64,000 bases of DNA from Ianthella basta (taxonomy: Eukaryota > Porifera > Demospongiae > Verongiida > Ianthellidae), in NCBI GenBank assembly GCA_964019415.1, contig OZ025882.1, positions 3,764,427-3,828,426 on the forward strand, written 5' to 3'. Positions 47,601 to 49,429 of this stretch are shown one piece after another (positions within the stretch are counted from its first letter, which is position 1; each line of letters opens with the position of its first letter). The notes under the pieces are model-generated. The model did no database searches. It worked only from the letters and a program-made list of their open reading frames with translations, and was not told the origin of the DNA. The translations under genes and the position numbers were made by a program.

Positions 47601-48786
47601 AGTGGAATATATTGCTGAACTGATGAAGGTCGAAGAAACAATGATAGCAATGACTGAGGCAAAGGAAAGTGCTCGTCAGTAACCACAACTCATTCAGGGG
47701 CTCTTACAACATGTGAGACTACTCTGCTGGGCTCATCCATTCTCTCGAAAAAGTACACAGTGCACTTCTTGGGCTAGTCAATGCTGCTGTCAGCTCCACT
47801 GTAGTTTCCTCTGTTTTTCTTACTCATCACTAAGGAAATGAAGTTGTTGTGAAGGACAGCAGCTCTGATTGGCCATTTGACATTCGACTTAATTTTGTAC
47901 GGCTGCCATTTAGACGAATGAATCTCATCGGTAGCATTCTGGTACAAGTCGGTTATATACACTTCAGATTCAGGTTTATTGAATACTAATGCATGTCCTT
48001 GGGCTTCGCCCTCGTGTGTACTGTATATCAACCCTTGCCCTCATTGTATAACCTATACAAAACAATTGAATTGGCTTAAGCACCAGCAAATCATTCTCTG
48101 TGTTATGCAATCACAACTGACATCTTATTCCATGGCATGCTGCATAGAAAACATTATTGTAACCAAAAACTGGTATATGTAGTGGTTGTTGTGATACAAT
48201 GGTTTAACAGAACCTCCAGATTTAAAGCTGATCCAACTCTGCCATTGACCACTACCAGTACCATTGCTTAATTTGATAACATCAGGCATAACCTTTTGCA
48301 AGTGGAGAAACGTTATGTTAAAAAACTACATGGTATGTCTAGACATGTGTGGATTTTGATGAGTGGAATATTGTGATATAGCCGTACTTTATTGCGGACA
48401 ATTTAAGCATACATGTCAGTGGGAGGAGTGGTTTATTGCTCTCATGTTGTTACAGTTAGCAGGAAGGTGTCAAGAGATCATTCCCCGAGTGCTGCTGTGC
48501 CTGAACAAAGTTGTCCAAAAGTTCTCCGTAAGTACTGTGTTGTATTTGCCTTTCACACTTGCAATAATTATGCCTGCATTGATGTCACATTACTCAGCAA
48601 TCCAGTTGTGACAGAGAAGATGTCAAGACTCTACTCTGGAGAGCAAGTGAAGTCATTAGCGTATTGAAGATGCCAAATGTAGCTGTTGCAGTGTTATTTG
48701 CAGAGAAGGGAAATTACTTGGATAGCACTTCAAACCTTGCTGCAGCTTCCTTTATCATAGAAAGAGCATCTGAACTAGCAAAATAA
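280..48786 (+). CDS. AP5Z1: AP-5 complex subunit zeta-1, 21 exons, 5' end missing
   Basis: Zeta is a large subunit of the AP-5 adaptor complex, which works with SPG11/SPG15 in retrieval from late endosomes and lysosomes; this role is family knowledge. From the sequence I could chain 21 GT..AG exons whose phases all close, giving about 725 residues and a stop at 48784-48786; human AP5Z1 is about 807 residues, so roughly 80-100 N-terminal residues lie left of the window. The protein is an alpha-solenoid without catalytic residues, so recognition rests on collinear similarity: KELDGTIAQDSFTLL, LNIHAFSVYKW, ILAWHPCSFLCEFADLL, VFHAIVDLPCTAAVLQ, WVVGEYSG, EIIPRVLLCLNKV and the C-terminal SVLKMPNVAVAVLF. 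Most large introns (7.9, 4.9, 4.0, 8.3, 5.7, 7.1 and 3.5 kb) are filled with transposons, while exons 9-13 and 14-19 are tightly clustered. The first three exons are the least certain. Confidence 0.88.
542..585 (+). CDS. AP5Z1: AP5Z1 exon 2 (44 nt)
   Basis: A short exon after the acceptor tttttctacag. It reads QIQDKLICWTQIGV plus two bases, with donor gtgtgt. An alternative acceptor three bases downstream (545) would drop the Gln. Its phase matches both neighbours. Confidence 0.5.
1011..1261. mobile_element. Small MITE with GGGTGTAGC termini
   Basis: The left end GGGTGTAGCAAGG..GGGGGGTT is mirrored by AACCCCCC..TTGGCTACACC on the right, giving imperfect inverted termini of about 25 bp around a 251-bp body. 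A G-run/C-run hairpin lies at 1020-1055. There is no coding capacity and I could not settle a target-site duplication. Confidence 0.6.
1274..1368. repeat. 28-bp inverted repeat, hairpin
   Basis: The arms 1274-1301 and 1341-1368 are almost perfect complements (ACTCTGCATTCCTAATTCCC...) around a 39-nt loop containing AACTAGCTGGTT. The sequence following it (to about 1510) recurs at 62896-63075, next to another hairpin. Confidence 0.8.
2364..2473 (+). CDS. AP5Z1: AP5Z1 exon 3
   Basis: The acceptor ttgaatgcag is followed by one carried base and 36 codons (LMAEDDADFAFVQCAAQLST...), then donor gtgagt. The STLYSVMARG segment fits the family's helix before the 'VMAKVV' region of the human protein. 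Confidence 0.65.
3456..3537. repeat. 24-bp hairpin with internal GAAAC motif
   Basis: The arms 3456-3479 and 3514-3537 (ACACTAGCCG / CGGCTAGTGT core) flank a loop containing CCGAAACATC. It lies in AP5Z1 intron 3; the rest of that intron (2474-3787) shows no other recognisable feature. Confidence 0.75.
3788..3891 (+). CDS. AP5Z1: AP5Z1 exon 4
   Basis: Two carried bases, then VLTKFKSVVPEIAL and CIPPSSGLFSTGKKQ. The SGLFST stretch corresponds to SGGFFST of human AP5Z1. Acceptor cctctag, donor CAG/gtgcat. Phase 0 leads into exon 5. Confidence 0.8.
3988..4824. mobile_element. Mutator-like nonautonomous element, 9-bp TSD
   Basis: Termini TAGTCTCACGTGGCC (left) and the complement of TAGTTTCACGTGGCC (right) extend as about 43-bp inverted repeats through AGACCCTTTCCTC. 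The element is flanked by identical 9-mers GCCATACAT at 3979-3987 and 4825-4833. TIRs with a 9-bp duplication point to the Mutator superfamily. A third partial terminal copy (GAGGAAAGGGTCTGG) lies internally near 4050. It carries no transposase I can recognise. Confidence 0.82.
4943..5398 (-). other. Unrecognised Cys-rich 151-codon ORF
   Basis: An open frame in AP5Z1 intron 4 with about 12 cysteines (CYCSDSCCQIRGLC segment), preceded on its strand by a plausible acceptor (ccttgcatgcag). I do not recognise it. It could be an exon of a minus-strand gene nested in the intron, or a chance frame. Confidence 0.25.
6410..7620 (+). pseudogene. RTE/CR1-like LINE reverse transcriptase relic
   Basis: Frame-broken reverse transcriptase. 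GLRQGCPLSPWLFNIF is RT motif 4, LLFAGDTVVMAQTERDL is motif 5 with the catalytic FADD changed to FAGD, and YLGVRLSENGGMESEL and the terminal GRRPRGRPRKRWSND follow. The C-terminal 'RGRPRKRW' segment is typical of RTE/CR1-type ORF2. Several stops and frame changes show it is dead. It is split by a MITE at 6682-7029. Confidence 0.85.
6682..7029. mobile_element. Mariner-type MITE nested in LINE
   Basis: The termini CCGTATATTGCAAAATTTTC and, in complement, CTGTATATCGCAAATTGTTC are inverted repeats of about 24 bp, flanked on both sides by TA (6680-6681, 7030-7031), the Tc1/mariner target. The interior holds several 'AAAATTTTCGCGAA'-like subterminal motifs. The LINE frame resumes on the other side, which dates the MITE as younger than the LINE. 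Confidence 0.8.
7698..7720. repeat. (TTGA)n microsatellite
   Basis: About five tandem TGAT/TTGA units follow the LINE relic, a plausible retrotransposon tail. Confidence 0.7.
8244..8268. repeat. (GATA)n microsatellite
   Basis: Five GATA units followed by a degenerate GATAAATAAA. Confidence 0.8.
8350..9135. repeat. Composite repeat A+B, copy 1
   Basis: Block A (about 8350-8650) starts ACAAGTATTTTGAGT, contains a G/C hairpin (GGCGCC) within CGAGTT/AACTCG arms, and ends near GGAGGAGGAGTGTGATG. Block B (about 8767-9135) starts TTGTATTTGGGGCTGTAG and contains CGCCGCCATTTG. The same A-then-B order recurs at 29668-30525. Block A alone occurs inverted at 26868-27181, and its head alone at 21070-21145. 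Noncoding. Confidence 0.8.
9500..10445 (+). pseudogene. Tc1/mariner transposase relic
   Basis: It reads WGGISNCGR, FEGIMNAPLFI, LRKSLIPFIEEIL, EDNDPN and, after frame changes, FNLIECMWHEMKEFI. In Tc1 transposases the DET of 'FTDETTVQME' gives the first catalytic Asp, the DNDP block the second, and the Glu of LIE/PIE the third. At least one stop after GGISNCGRC and several downstream frameshifts inactivate it. I could not define terminal repeats. Confidence 0.82.
10465..10511 (+). ncRNA. Ribozyme-like hairpin, CTGAAGA..CGAAACGTC
   Basis: CTTTGCC/GGCAAGG outer arms enclose CTGAAGAA, a perfect 6-bp GACCAG/CTGGTC stem and then GAAAC. The layout (CUGANGA, stem, GAAA) resembles a hammerhead core, with one surplus A before the stem and no third stem. 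Related hairpins occur at 17486-17530 and 49311-49348. A catalytic role is unproven. Confidence 0.35.
11792..11855 (+). CDS. AP5Z1: AP5Z1 exon 5
   Basis: Reads PSTVKELDGTIAQDSFTLLN, aligning with PVTEVDGAVATDFFTVL of the human protein. It starts in phase 0 after tttgtgtag and ends with one base before gtgaga. It is isolated between introns of 7.9 and 4.9 kb. Confidence 0.88.
11856..14580 (+). other. AP5Z1 intron 5, mostly featureless
   Basis: A run of 23 G at 12222-12244 is the only striking feature. Short frames around 12250-12790 and 14165-14505 match nothing I recognise. The hAT relic begins near 14585. Confidence 0.5.
12222..12244. repeat. Poly-G run of 23
   Basis: Uninterrupted G homopolymer on the plus strand. 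It could form a quadruplex and could also be a site of assembly length error. Confidence 0.95.
14585..16170 (-). pseudogene. hAT-family transposase relic
   Basis: Read right to left: MKRGGATQEGGSDAKKW and WQRELDREYQTMSW, then NRLSDYERGKLQFKFNIAHF, then a long middle domain (ending LSWSDLQLM), then the C-terminal dimerisation block ELLFSLSASNGKLEQVFSTL with IKTDKCSRLNND, and an acidic tail. The dimerisation block is the hallmark of hAT transposases and of domesticated ZNF862-like proteins. Stops and frame changes between blocks (about 15950, 15620, 15200 and 14830) show it is broken. It lies antisense in AP5Z1 intron 5. Confidence 0.78.
16710..16883 (+). CDS. AP5Z1: AP5Z1 exon 6
   Basis: The acceptor ctcttcctgcag is followed by two carried bases and QFSGDQILNIHAFSVYKW, and later GKYCLRLLEQCER. 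Both blocks are diagnostic of the family (human DQWLNVQAFSMLRAW and FEYCQRLIEQSNR). Donor A/gtaagt. Confidence 0.92.
17300..18240 (+). pseudogene. CR1/Jockey-like LINE fragment split by an inverted repeat
   Basis: MWMIRNGLKLNTSKTKCML near 17312-17365 is the RT segment after motif 5, and KELGLTTLSVRHKLH through FVDASTWRALPKE (17920-18165) is the usual C-terminus of such ORF2 proteins. Between them lies the long inverted repeat 17541-17903. Truncated and frame-broken. Confidence 0.75.
17541..17903. repeat. Long inverted repeat, about 118-bp arms
   Basis: 17541-17660 (GGATAAGCTCGC..TTAAGTACAC..) is the reverse complement of 17785-17903, including CATACATGAATAAATT/AATTTATTCATGTATG. The spacer is about 125 bp. 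One arm ends in a run of 9 G. Identity is high enough to extrude or fold as RNA. Confidence 0.85.
18014..18420 (-). pseudogene. BED zinc-finger fragment (hAT-type)
   Basis: CRLCGAEVSHSGG and TTNLKNHLQLHN give the C-x2-C...H-x4-H spacing of a BED finger. An upstream WKHFVF in another frame is the usual aromatic lead-in. It abuts the LINE fragment and is not contiguous with the hAT relic at 14.6-16.2 kb. Confidence 0.65.
19630..20205. repeat. 33-bp minisatellite with CCTAGG core
   Basis: About 17 tandem units of exactly 33 bp at the positions checked (starts at 19634, 19667, 19700, 19733), each like GTCCTAGGGGGACAGTATTC + ACTATTGAATA. Every unit carries the palindrome TCCTAGGA or a near variant, and a TATTC/GAATA pair. 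Three or so further units lie at 20645-20745, beyond an inserted block. Confidence 0.92.
20210..20324. mobile_element. Palindromic foldback MITE
   Basis: TTAAATGGCGACCA..AGGTGTCT pairs with AGACACC..TGGTCGCCATTTAA, and the centre GGGCGCGAAGCGCCC is a second perfect hairpin. It sits inside the minisatellite array and, with 20325-20640, separates its two parts. Confidence 0.8.
20444..20550. repeat. Short direct repeat, about 47-bp unit
   Basis: TATGGGACTTATAA..CCCCCGCGCTCTGC..CGCAACGTAC is repeated with minor changes, and a third partial TATGGGATTTA follows. It belongs to the block that interrupts the minisatellite. Confidence 0.6.
20645..20745. repeat. Distal units of the CCTAGG minisatellite
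   Basis: Three degenerate 33-bp units resume after the 20210-20640 insertion, 100 bp before AP5Z1 exon 7. Confidence 0.75.
20843..20880 (+). CDS. AP5Z1: AP5Z1 exon 7, microexon (38 nt)
   Basis: Only 38 nt: two carried bases plus PVSAQDEALTNS, with an excellent donor (AGT/gtaagt) and acceptor (ctatttccag). It is required to restore phase between exons 6 and 8, and it fills the short loop where human AP5Z1 has RKGDSDLQ. It sits between a minisatellite and a CA repeat. Confidence 0.85.
21401..21480. repeat. (CA)n microsatellite
   Basis: An uninterrupted CA tract at 21401-21442, then interrupted CA/CG units to about 21480 and a GAGA run. Confidence 0.95.
21590..22880 (+). pseudogene. R2-type LINE, 3' part: zinc knuckle and restriction-like endonuclease
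   Basis: Left part frame-broken (LQPLATRYLKRWCGLARLAD, FLPKANGGLDLLEL). Then a 181-codon open frame (22114-22659) with CQLCSQEQTLHHVLNNC, a C-x2-C-x7-H-x4-C finger, followed by ERLDIVVWSDSSIHMVELTI, which has the D...E-x-T pattern of the PD-(D/E)XK endonuclease. After a single TAG at 22657-22659 the frame continues VTLTTIEVGLRGFIHVPS to about 22870. This layout is that of R2/NeSL/HERO-type retrotransposons. The 5' two thirds, including the RT palm, are missing. Confidence 0.8.
23690..26040 (-). pseudogene. L2/CR1-like LINE, interrupted
   Basis: From right to left: HDAISR...NHFIQVCKNSLAS, then after an insertion SDLVIPFVSSQQCASLIRHL, VLKAAPEHLCLPLSSIINSA, FPSSWKSAIVHLLHK, NYRPI, then LGPILFSMFIND, FVDDSTF (catalytic F-x-DD) and ANRLQLAQKFASRVIL. 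These are RT motifs in order for a Jockey/CR1/L2-type ORF2. Stops and frame changes abound. The element at 24925-25638 sits between the first two blocks. Confidence 0.8.
24925..25638. mobile_element. Mutator-like element with about 75-bp TIRs, nested in LINE
   Basis: Left end TAGCCTCATACCCAGTTCC and right end (complement) TAGCCTCGTACCCAGTCCC extend as inverted repeats of about 75 bp through AGGGAAATAGGGCCTG and ATTGGGGG. The flanks GCATTGCAG (24916-24924) and GCGTTGCAG (25639-25647) form a 9-bp duplication with one mismatch. The interior holds a minus-strand frame with CRCPSCKQTRRYC, which I do not recognise. Confidence 0.82.
26868..27181. repeat. Repeat A, inverted copy
   Basis: Reverse complement of 8350-8650, ending at 27130-27181 in the CGAGTT..GGGGCGCC..AACTCG hairpin head. 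It stands alone, without block B. Confidence 0.8.
27182..27745 (+). pseudogene. Crypton-type tyrosine recombinase C-terminus
   Basis: KDAFTKDIFYVRPARNPADK, then CKEGGITGNK and, after a frameshift, QANVQEKMIQECTGRRSTDT and LRLYERTT, then EEQHKAVTKVLG and a Pro-rich tail ending QLLKDIFNF. This is the C-terminal half of the recombinase domain shared by Crypton transposons and their domesticated relatives (ZMYM/QRICH1/KCTD1 type, DUF3504). The catalytic His of the GHRS box is replaced by Arg (GRRS), while the nucleophile Tyr in LRLYER remains. With the frameshift, it is not functional. Confidence 0.72.
27836..27893. repeat. 24-bp perfect-type hairpin
   Basis: GTTGATA..GTGGATATCAAC and GTTGATATCCAC..TATCAAC pair around a short TGGTTTCAACTG loop. 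Confidence 0.85.
28392..28973. mobile_element. PIF/Harbinger-like nonautonomous element
   Basis: Termini CAGCCCATTTACACTA are inverted on both sides, extending into GGAACAGTT-like subterminal repeats. The flanks are TAA on both sides (28389-28391, 28974-28976), the 3-bp target typical of PIF/Harbinger. No transposase was recognised in the 582-bp interior. Confidence 0.75.
29033..29127 (+). repeat. 95-bp duplicated intron segment, copy 1
   Basis: CAACTAAGATATAG..GTGCCTAATT lies just upstream of exon 8's polypyrimidine tract and is repeated, with about 3 differences, at 30042-30136 on the other side of the exon, between blocks A and B of the composite repeat. Confidence 0.85.
29175..29337 (+). 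CDS. AP5Z1: AP5Z1 exon 8
   Basis: A strong polypyrimidine tract and gcag acceptor, then TISECMSVLHIMCSVNEAM and a helical segment ending EFLLIH, with donor G/gtaaga. Phase 0 start, one base carried over. It matches the human segment LVEAVLVLDVLCRQDPSFLY. Confidence 0.88.
29668..30525. repeat. Composite repeat A+B, copy 2, with duplicated intron segment inside
   Basis: Block A (29668-29993) and block B (30152-30525) match 8350-8650 and 8767-9135. Between them lies the 95-bp copy of AP5Z1 intron 7 sequence at 30042-30136. Confidence 0.8.
30610..33600 (-). pseudogene. RT plus restriction-like endonuclease retrotransposon, decayed
   Basis: Read right to left: DFVSELACLLQAYADES, QISRTFRKMMMLGKTKSAL, CPRVRPISVGEVLRRITGKA (RT motif 2 region), ILLVNAANAFNNLNRKAVL (motif A, with the expected D-A replaced by N-A), FTQGDPLEMVMYAL (motif B), VWFADDASGAG (motif C, ADD intact), FVHGTKGKWSYLRR, LPSKLGGLSL, CACGKAQSVDHAMMCHKGG (CCHC finger) and FDIRVF (endonuclease core). 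The family is common in cnidarian and sponge genomes. Many stops and frameshifts. Around 32133-32345 the copy is chimeric (see findings). It lies antisense in AP5Z1 intron 8. Confidence 0.82.
34010..34770 (-). pseudogene. Tc1/mariner transposase relic
   Basis: VFIPKLDNILRNSIVARKFF, ANNDPKHTN, VAEDFYHDKGIKWLP and FNLIEHVWR are the usual DNDPKHTS..FNLIE blocks of Tc1 transposases (second Asp here in the NDP box). Stops are present within this last third. An N-terminal block (FHWRNNQHH and neighbours) is faint. Confidence 0.75.
35083..35158 (+). CDS. AP5Z1: AP5Z1 exon 9
   Basis: Reads EKASFAVEPLFVEFFKISAD, then a split Arg codon before gtaggt. It corresponds to the human segment GEAAAVDSEAVYQHLFTRIP. 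Acceptor ctactacag. Confidence 0.88.
35259..35361 (+). CDS. AP5Z1: AP5Z1 exon 10
   Basis: Reads PSFAFDVLDCMLRHRKN and ERFFPSLFK, matching SPMLAFEFIQFCRDN...SFPNLFK. Acceptor ctgtgcag, donor AAG/gttgta. The intron before it is only 100 bp. Confidence 0.92.
35438..35521 (+). CDS. AP5Z1: AP5Z1 exon 11
   Basis: Reads ILAWHPCSFLCEFADLL...KSACE, one of the most recognisable family blocks (human FLAWNSPPLTSEFVALLPAL). Phase 0 at both ends. Donor GAG/gtgaga. Confidence 0.95.
35608..35677 (+). CDS. AP5Z1: AP5Z1 exon 12
   Basis: Reads VFHAIVDLPCTAAVLQLHD, equivalent to MLHALLDLPCLTAVLDLQ in human. Acceptor atcgcag, donor ACAG/gtttga with one base carried. Confidence 0.95.
35755..35872 (+). CDS. AP5Z1: AP5Z1 exon 13
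   Basis: Reads LDEVRYGIIFDYFMRVESGK after a split Gly codon. The donor gttagt is not consensus but is the only one that keeps phase with exon 14, across a 7.1-kb intron that holds the Tigger element. Confidence 0.8.
36755..36855. repeat. 100-bp direct repeat, copy 1
   Basis: ATCTTCTTAGCCATTCAGGG..CAAGTAATAAAGAA recurs at 37047-37147 with two or three differences. Intron 13; the surrounding 35.9-37.8 kb otherwise shows nothing I recognise. Confidence 0.85.
37047..37147. repeat. 100-bp direct repeat, copy 2
   Basis: Second copy of 36755-36855, 292 bp downstream, same orientation. Confidence 0.85.
37820..38180 (-). pseudogene. Tc1 transposase C-terminal relic
   Basis: MNATRYGNIL, HRLYQDNDPKHTSRYIQAFL (in one frame) and EKVWGSLKNYLHDKHKPSNM (in another) are the second-Asp and Glu regions of a Tc1 transposase; the expected PIE box reads QIE. 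Frameshifted at least twice. Its 5' side ends at the 213-bp tandem repeat. Confidence 0.8.
38178..38618. repeat. 213-bp tandem duplication
   Basis: CTGTGGTAGGTGGCT starts at 38178, 38391 and 38604, exactly 213 bp apart; the two full units differ at only a few bases (AGAAGTCTAGCGAA versus AAAAGTCTAGCAAA). The first unit edge coincides with the end of the Tc1 relic. Confidence 0.92.
39126..41112 (-). mobile_element. Tigger (pogo-type) DNA transposon, full length
   Basis: The TIRs CAGTGAAACCTC (39126) and GAGGTTTCACTG (ending 41112) are flanked by TA on both sides (39124-39125, 41113-41114). Subterminal GGCGGATTAGCAGG / GGCGGATTA motifs occur twice near each end, probably transposase binding sites. 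The 1987-bp element encodes one transposase on the minus strand. It is the best-preserved transposon in the window and sits in AP5Z1 intron 13. Confidence 0.93.
39426..40874 (-). pseudogene. Tigger transposase, two frame lesions
   Basis: The N-terminus MASRGRTEISIAQKREICKY is a psq/CENP-B-type helix-turn-helix; KAKEFASRL and DDFKGSTDG are the second DNA-binding half. The DDE domain has YNLDKTGLFY (first Asp), LLLDNVSSH (second Asp) and QPLDTGIIKTFK (third Asp), all intact, and an acidic tail (DDDDEEDEPEP) follows. The frame is open from 40874 except for TAA at 40499-40501. There WLSHFKQRRIRE, the expected sequence, lies in another frame and the original frame returns by KLHGEASS. A pair of compensating indels therefore explains the break. 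About 483 codons in all. Confidence 0.88.
41592..42380. mobile_element. Long inverted repeat with SAP-like coding arms
   Basis: The left arm (about 41592-41850) and right arm (about 42133-42380) are reverse complements over some 240 bp with a spacer of about 280 bp. They share GCACGTTTC, GACGATTGTGCAATTTTACC and TTCGGTAGCACACTGAGC (or their complements). In the left arm the plus strand reads LTVPELKRWLSCHGG then LKGDLVKR, the pattern of a SAP DNA-binding motif found near the start of some transposon proteins. Confidence 0.7.
42137..42396 (+). other. Open frame across inverted-repeat right arm
   Basis: A 112-codon frame starting at 42058 continues through the right arm of the SAP-like inverted repeat. 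It is antisense to the SAP-like reading of the left arm, so it is probably a shadow and not a gene. Confidence 0.2.
42545..42698. mobile_element. Palindromic MITE, about 60-bp arms
   Basis: TTGCAAAATGGTTGTTGC..ACTCACCT..TGAACTTTGA pairs with TCAAAGTTCA..GGTGAGT..ACAACCATTTTGCAAA across a spacer of about 30 bp. A related single arm lies at 19205-19275 (AAGGTGAGTCGTGAGTCGAA..AACAACCATTTTGCAAA). Confidence 0.78.
42977..43063 (+). CDS. AP5Z1: AP5Z1 exon 14
   Basis: Reads LGSFHAALAPLCHQPRVVAA then GQTVPTLL, matching LHQLLQPMAGCARVAQCAQAVPTLL. Acceptor ctctcatgcag, donor AG/gtacta. Confidence 0.92.
43148..43270 (+). CDS. AP5Z1: AP5Z1 exon 15
   Basis: Reads KFFQTLPCFGSTEVASSLLS and then ILERAVLLYGPSDYTSSI. 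The LLYG..DY segment equals human LLLGRSDSLYP. The donor AG/gtgata leaves a split Arg codon. Confidence 0.92.
43395..43530 (+). CDS. AP5Z1: AP5Z1 exon 16
   Basis: Reads ALAESLLCLCGSYPDSLVQN and LEIFQNRDSGG, matching the human FLALCTLKPSLVVELARDLLEFL segment. Acceptor tttttttag, donor TTG/gtgggt in phase 0. Confidence 0.9.
44385..44459 (+). CDS. AP5Z1: AP5Z1 exon 17
   Basis: Reads IWVVGEYSGCTNITPHSD, with the diagnostic W-x2-GEY of the family (human VWAIGEYL). An alternative acceptor three bases upstream would add a Gln. Donor GAA/gtaagt. Confidence 0.93.
44591..44672 (+). repeat. (GT)41 directly before an AP5Z1 3' splice site
   Basis: An 82-nt uninterrupted GT tract ends 4 nt before the AG of the exon 18 acceptor (TTTAG at 44672-44676). 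It replaces the usual polypyrimidine tract. Confidence 0.95.
44677..44781 (+). CDS. AP5Z1: AP5Z1 exon 18
   Basis: Reads ESAQMLLLLLQCLESVAYEV, equal to the human KFFEALEALLFEVTQ helix. The acceptor tttag directly follows an 82-nt GT repeat. Donor TGG/gtttgt, phase 0. Confidence 0.88.
44884..44934 (+). CDS. AP5Z1: AP5Z1 exon 19
   Basis: A 51-nt exon reading DKKYLKLLMVLIGALAK (human VVTVLMTTLTKLASR). Acceptor actgtag, donor AAG/gtatgt, phase 0. Confidence 0.9.
46150..46215. repeat. 22-bp tandem repeat in the foldback arm
   Basis: Three units of AGTAGAACAGTTCCACTTGC; the opposite arm has one such unit and related variants, so the number differs between the arms. Confidence 0.85.
46245..47427 (-). 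mobile_element. Mutator-like element (MULE), 9-bp TSD
   Basis: TIRs of about 100 bp start GCAAGTTATAAAAGCCGG on both ends and run through GGAATGGGAAAC, GGAGGACC and GGTTGGTTACCAGA. The flanking 9-mers CAACTTCAT (46236-46244) and CAATTTCAT (47428-47436) are a target duplication with one mismatch. Inside is a minus-strand MULE-domain frame (46555-46959). At 1183 bp it is internally deleted. Confidence 0.88.
46555..46959 (-). pseudogene. MULE transposase fragment
   Basis: 134 codons: SPTFFGPMFVYTNESYYFFS, LLKLEPKRINITTVGTDGEQ and MIHLWCFIHMKDNIRRKLSE. This is the central MULE catalytic block (GTDGE Asp/Glu, then the C-x2-H of the CFxH motif). N- and C-terminal parts, including any SWIM or FLYWCH zinc finger, are absent. 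Read antisense to AP5Z1. Confidence 0.82.
48456..48527 (+). CDS. AP5Z1: AP5Z1 exon 20
   Basis: Reads LAGRCQEIIPRVLLCLNKVV, a near match to human LASRSQDLIPRASLLLSKM. Acceptor ttgttacag, donor TCC/gtaagt. Confidence 0.95.
48598..48786 (+). CDS. AP5Z1: AP5Z1 last exon with stop
   Basis: The acceptor attactcag keeps phase 0. It reads 62 codons including WRASEVISVLKMPNVAVAVL and ends ASELAK with TAA at 48784-48786. The human counterpart is TRATELLTLLKMPSVAQFVL. I see no AATAAA close by; an ATTAAA at 49142-49147 is one possible poly(A) signal. Confidence 0.92.
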   Translation, partial: QSSCDREDVKTLLWRASEVISVLKMPNVAVAVLFAEKGNYLDSTSNLAAASFIIERASELAK

Positions 48787-49310
48787 CATTTATCAGTAAT
48801 TATGTACTATGAAGCCTTATGTATGCATGCACCTTAAAAGGGTTGCAAACTAGTAGATTTGGAAGTTTTGTCATGCTATTGGAACCACACCATATACAGT
48901 AGGGCAGGGGCAATTAATTGCCTTTTAAGGGAGGAATGGAGTCGGGGTCACCACTGAGAATTCTAATAACATTCTTTGCACTATTGAACGAACCTTCTGC
49001 AAATATGTGCGCAGCTGCAGAAAATGCTTGCATAGCACTGAAACACTCCAGCAAACTTTGTTAATTGGAGTTTACAAATGCTTGCCCCCCATATATACAT
49101 AAGAGTGCACTTCTGTTCCAGAAAATGCATTATTGTGTGTTATTAAATAACTTATTACATGATGAAGCCATACATCAAAGGAAACAACTTTGTATTATTT
49201 TGACAAATGCACTGGATTGGTAAAGGCTCATTGCTGCATAAAGTGTACTGACTGAGTGTAGTTTATTGAGTGATAGTGCAGCCACTGGAGATCACAAACA
49301 AATCAATCTA

Positions 49311-49348
49311 TGTCCAGGATGTTTCAATCCGTAGATCTTCTTCAACTG
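49311..49348 (-). ncRNA. Ribozyme-like hairpin downstream of Penelope-like element
   Basis: On the minus strand: GTTGAAGAAGATC, TAC, GGATTGAAACATCC. This is the same TGAAGA-stem-GAAAC layout as 10465-10511, here about 165 bp past the GIY-YIG frame. Penelope-like elements are known to carry hammerhead motifs, but this core is degenerate. Confidence 0.4.
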
Positions 49349-49429
49349 TTATAAAACTGACATGATTTAAGAAAAAGTGTTTCTAAAGTAGGTGAGTGTG
49401 ACAGAGGAAGATGTATAAGAAACACATGC

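Noticed and set aside
48601-48667. Alternative acceptor CCAG at 48601 for the last AP5Z1 exon
   Set aside because: It leaves the wrong phase after exon 20; the acceptor ending at 48597 keeps the frame that reads through to the conserved C-terminus.
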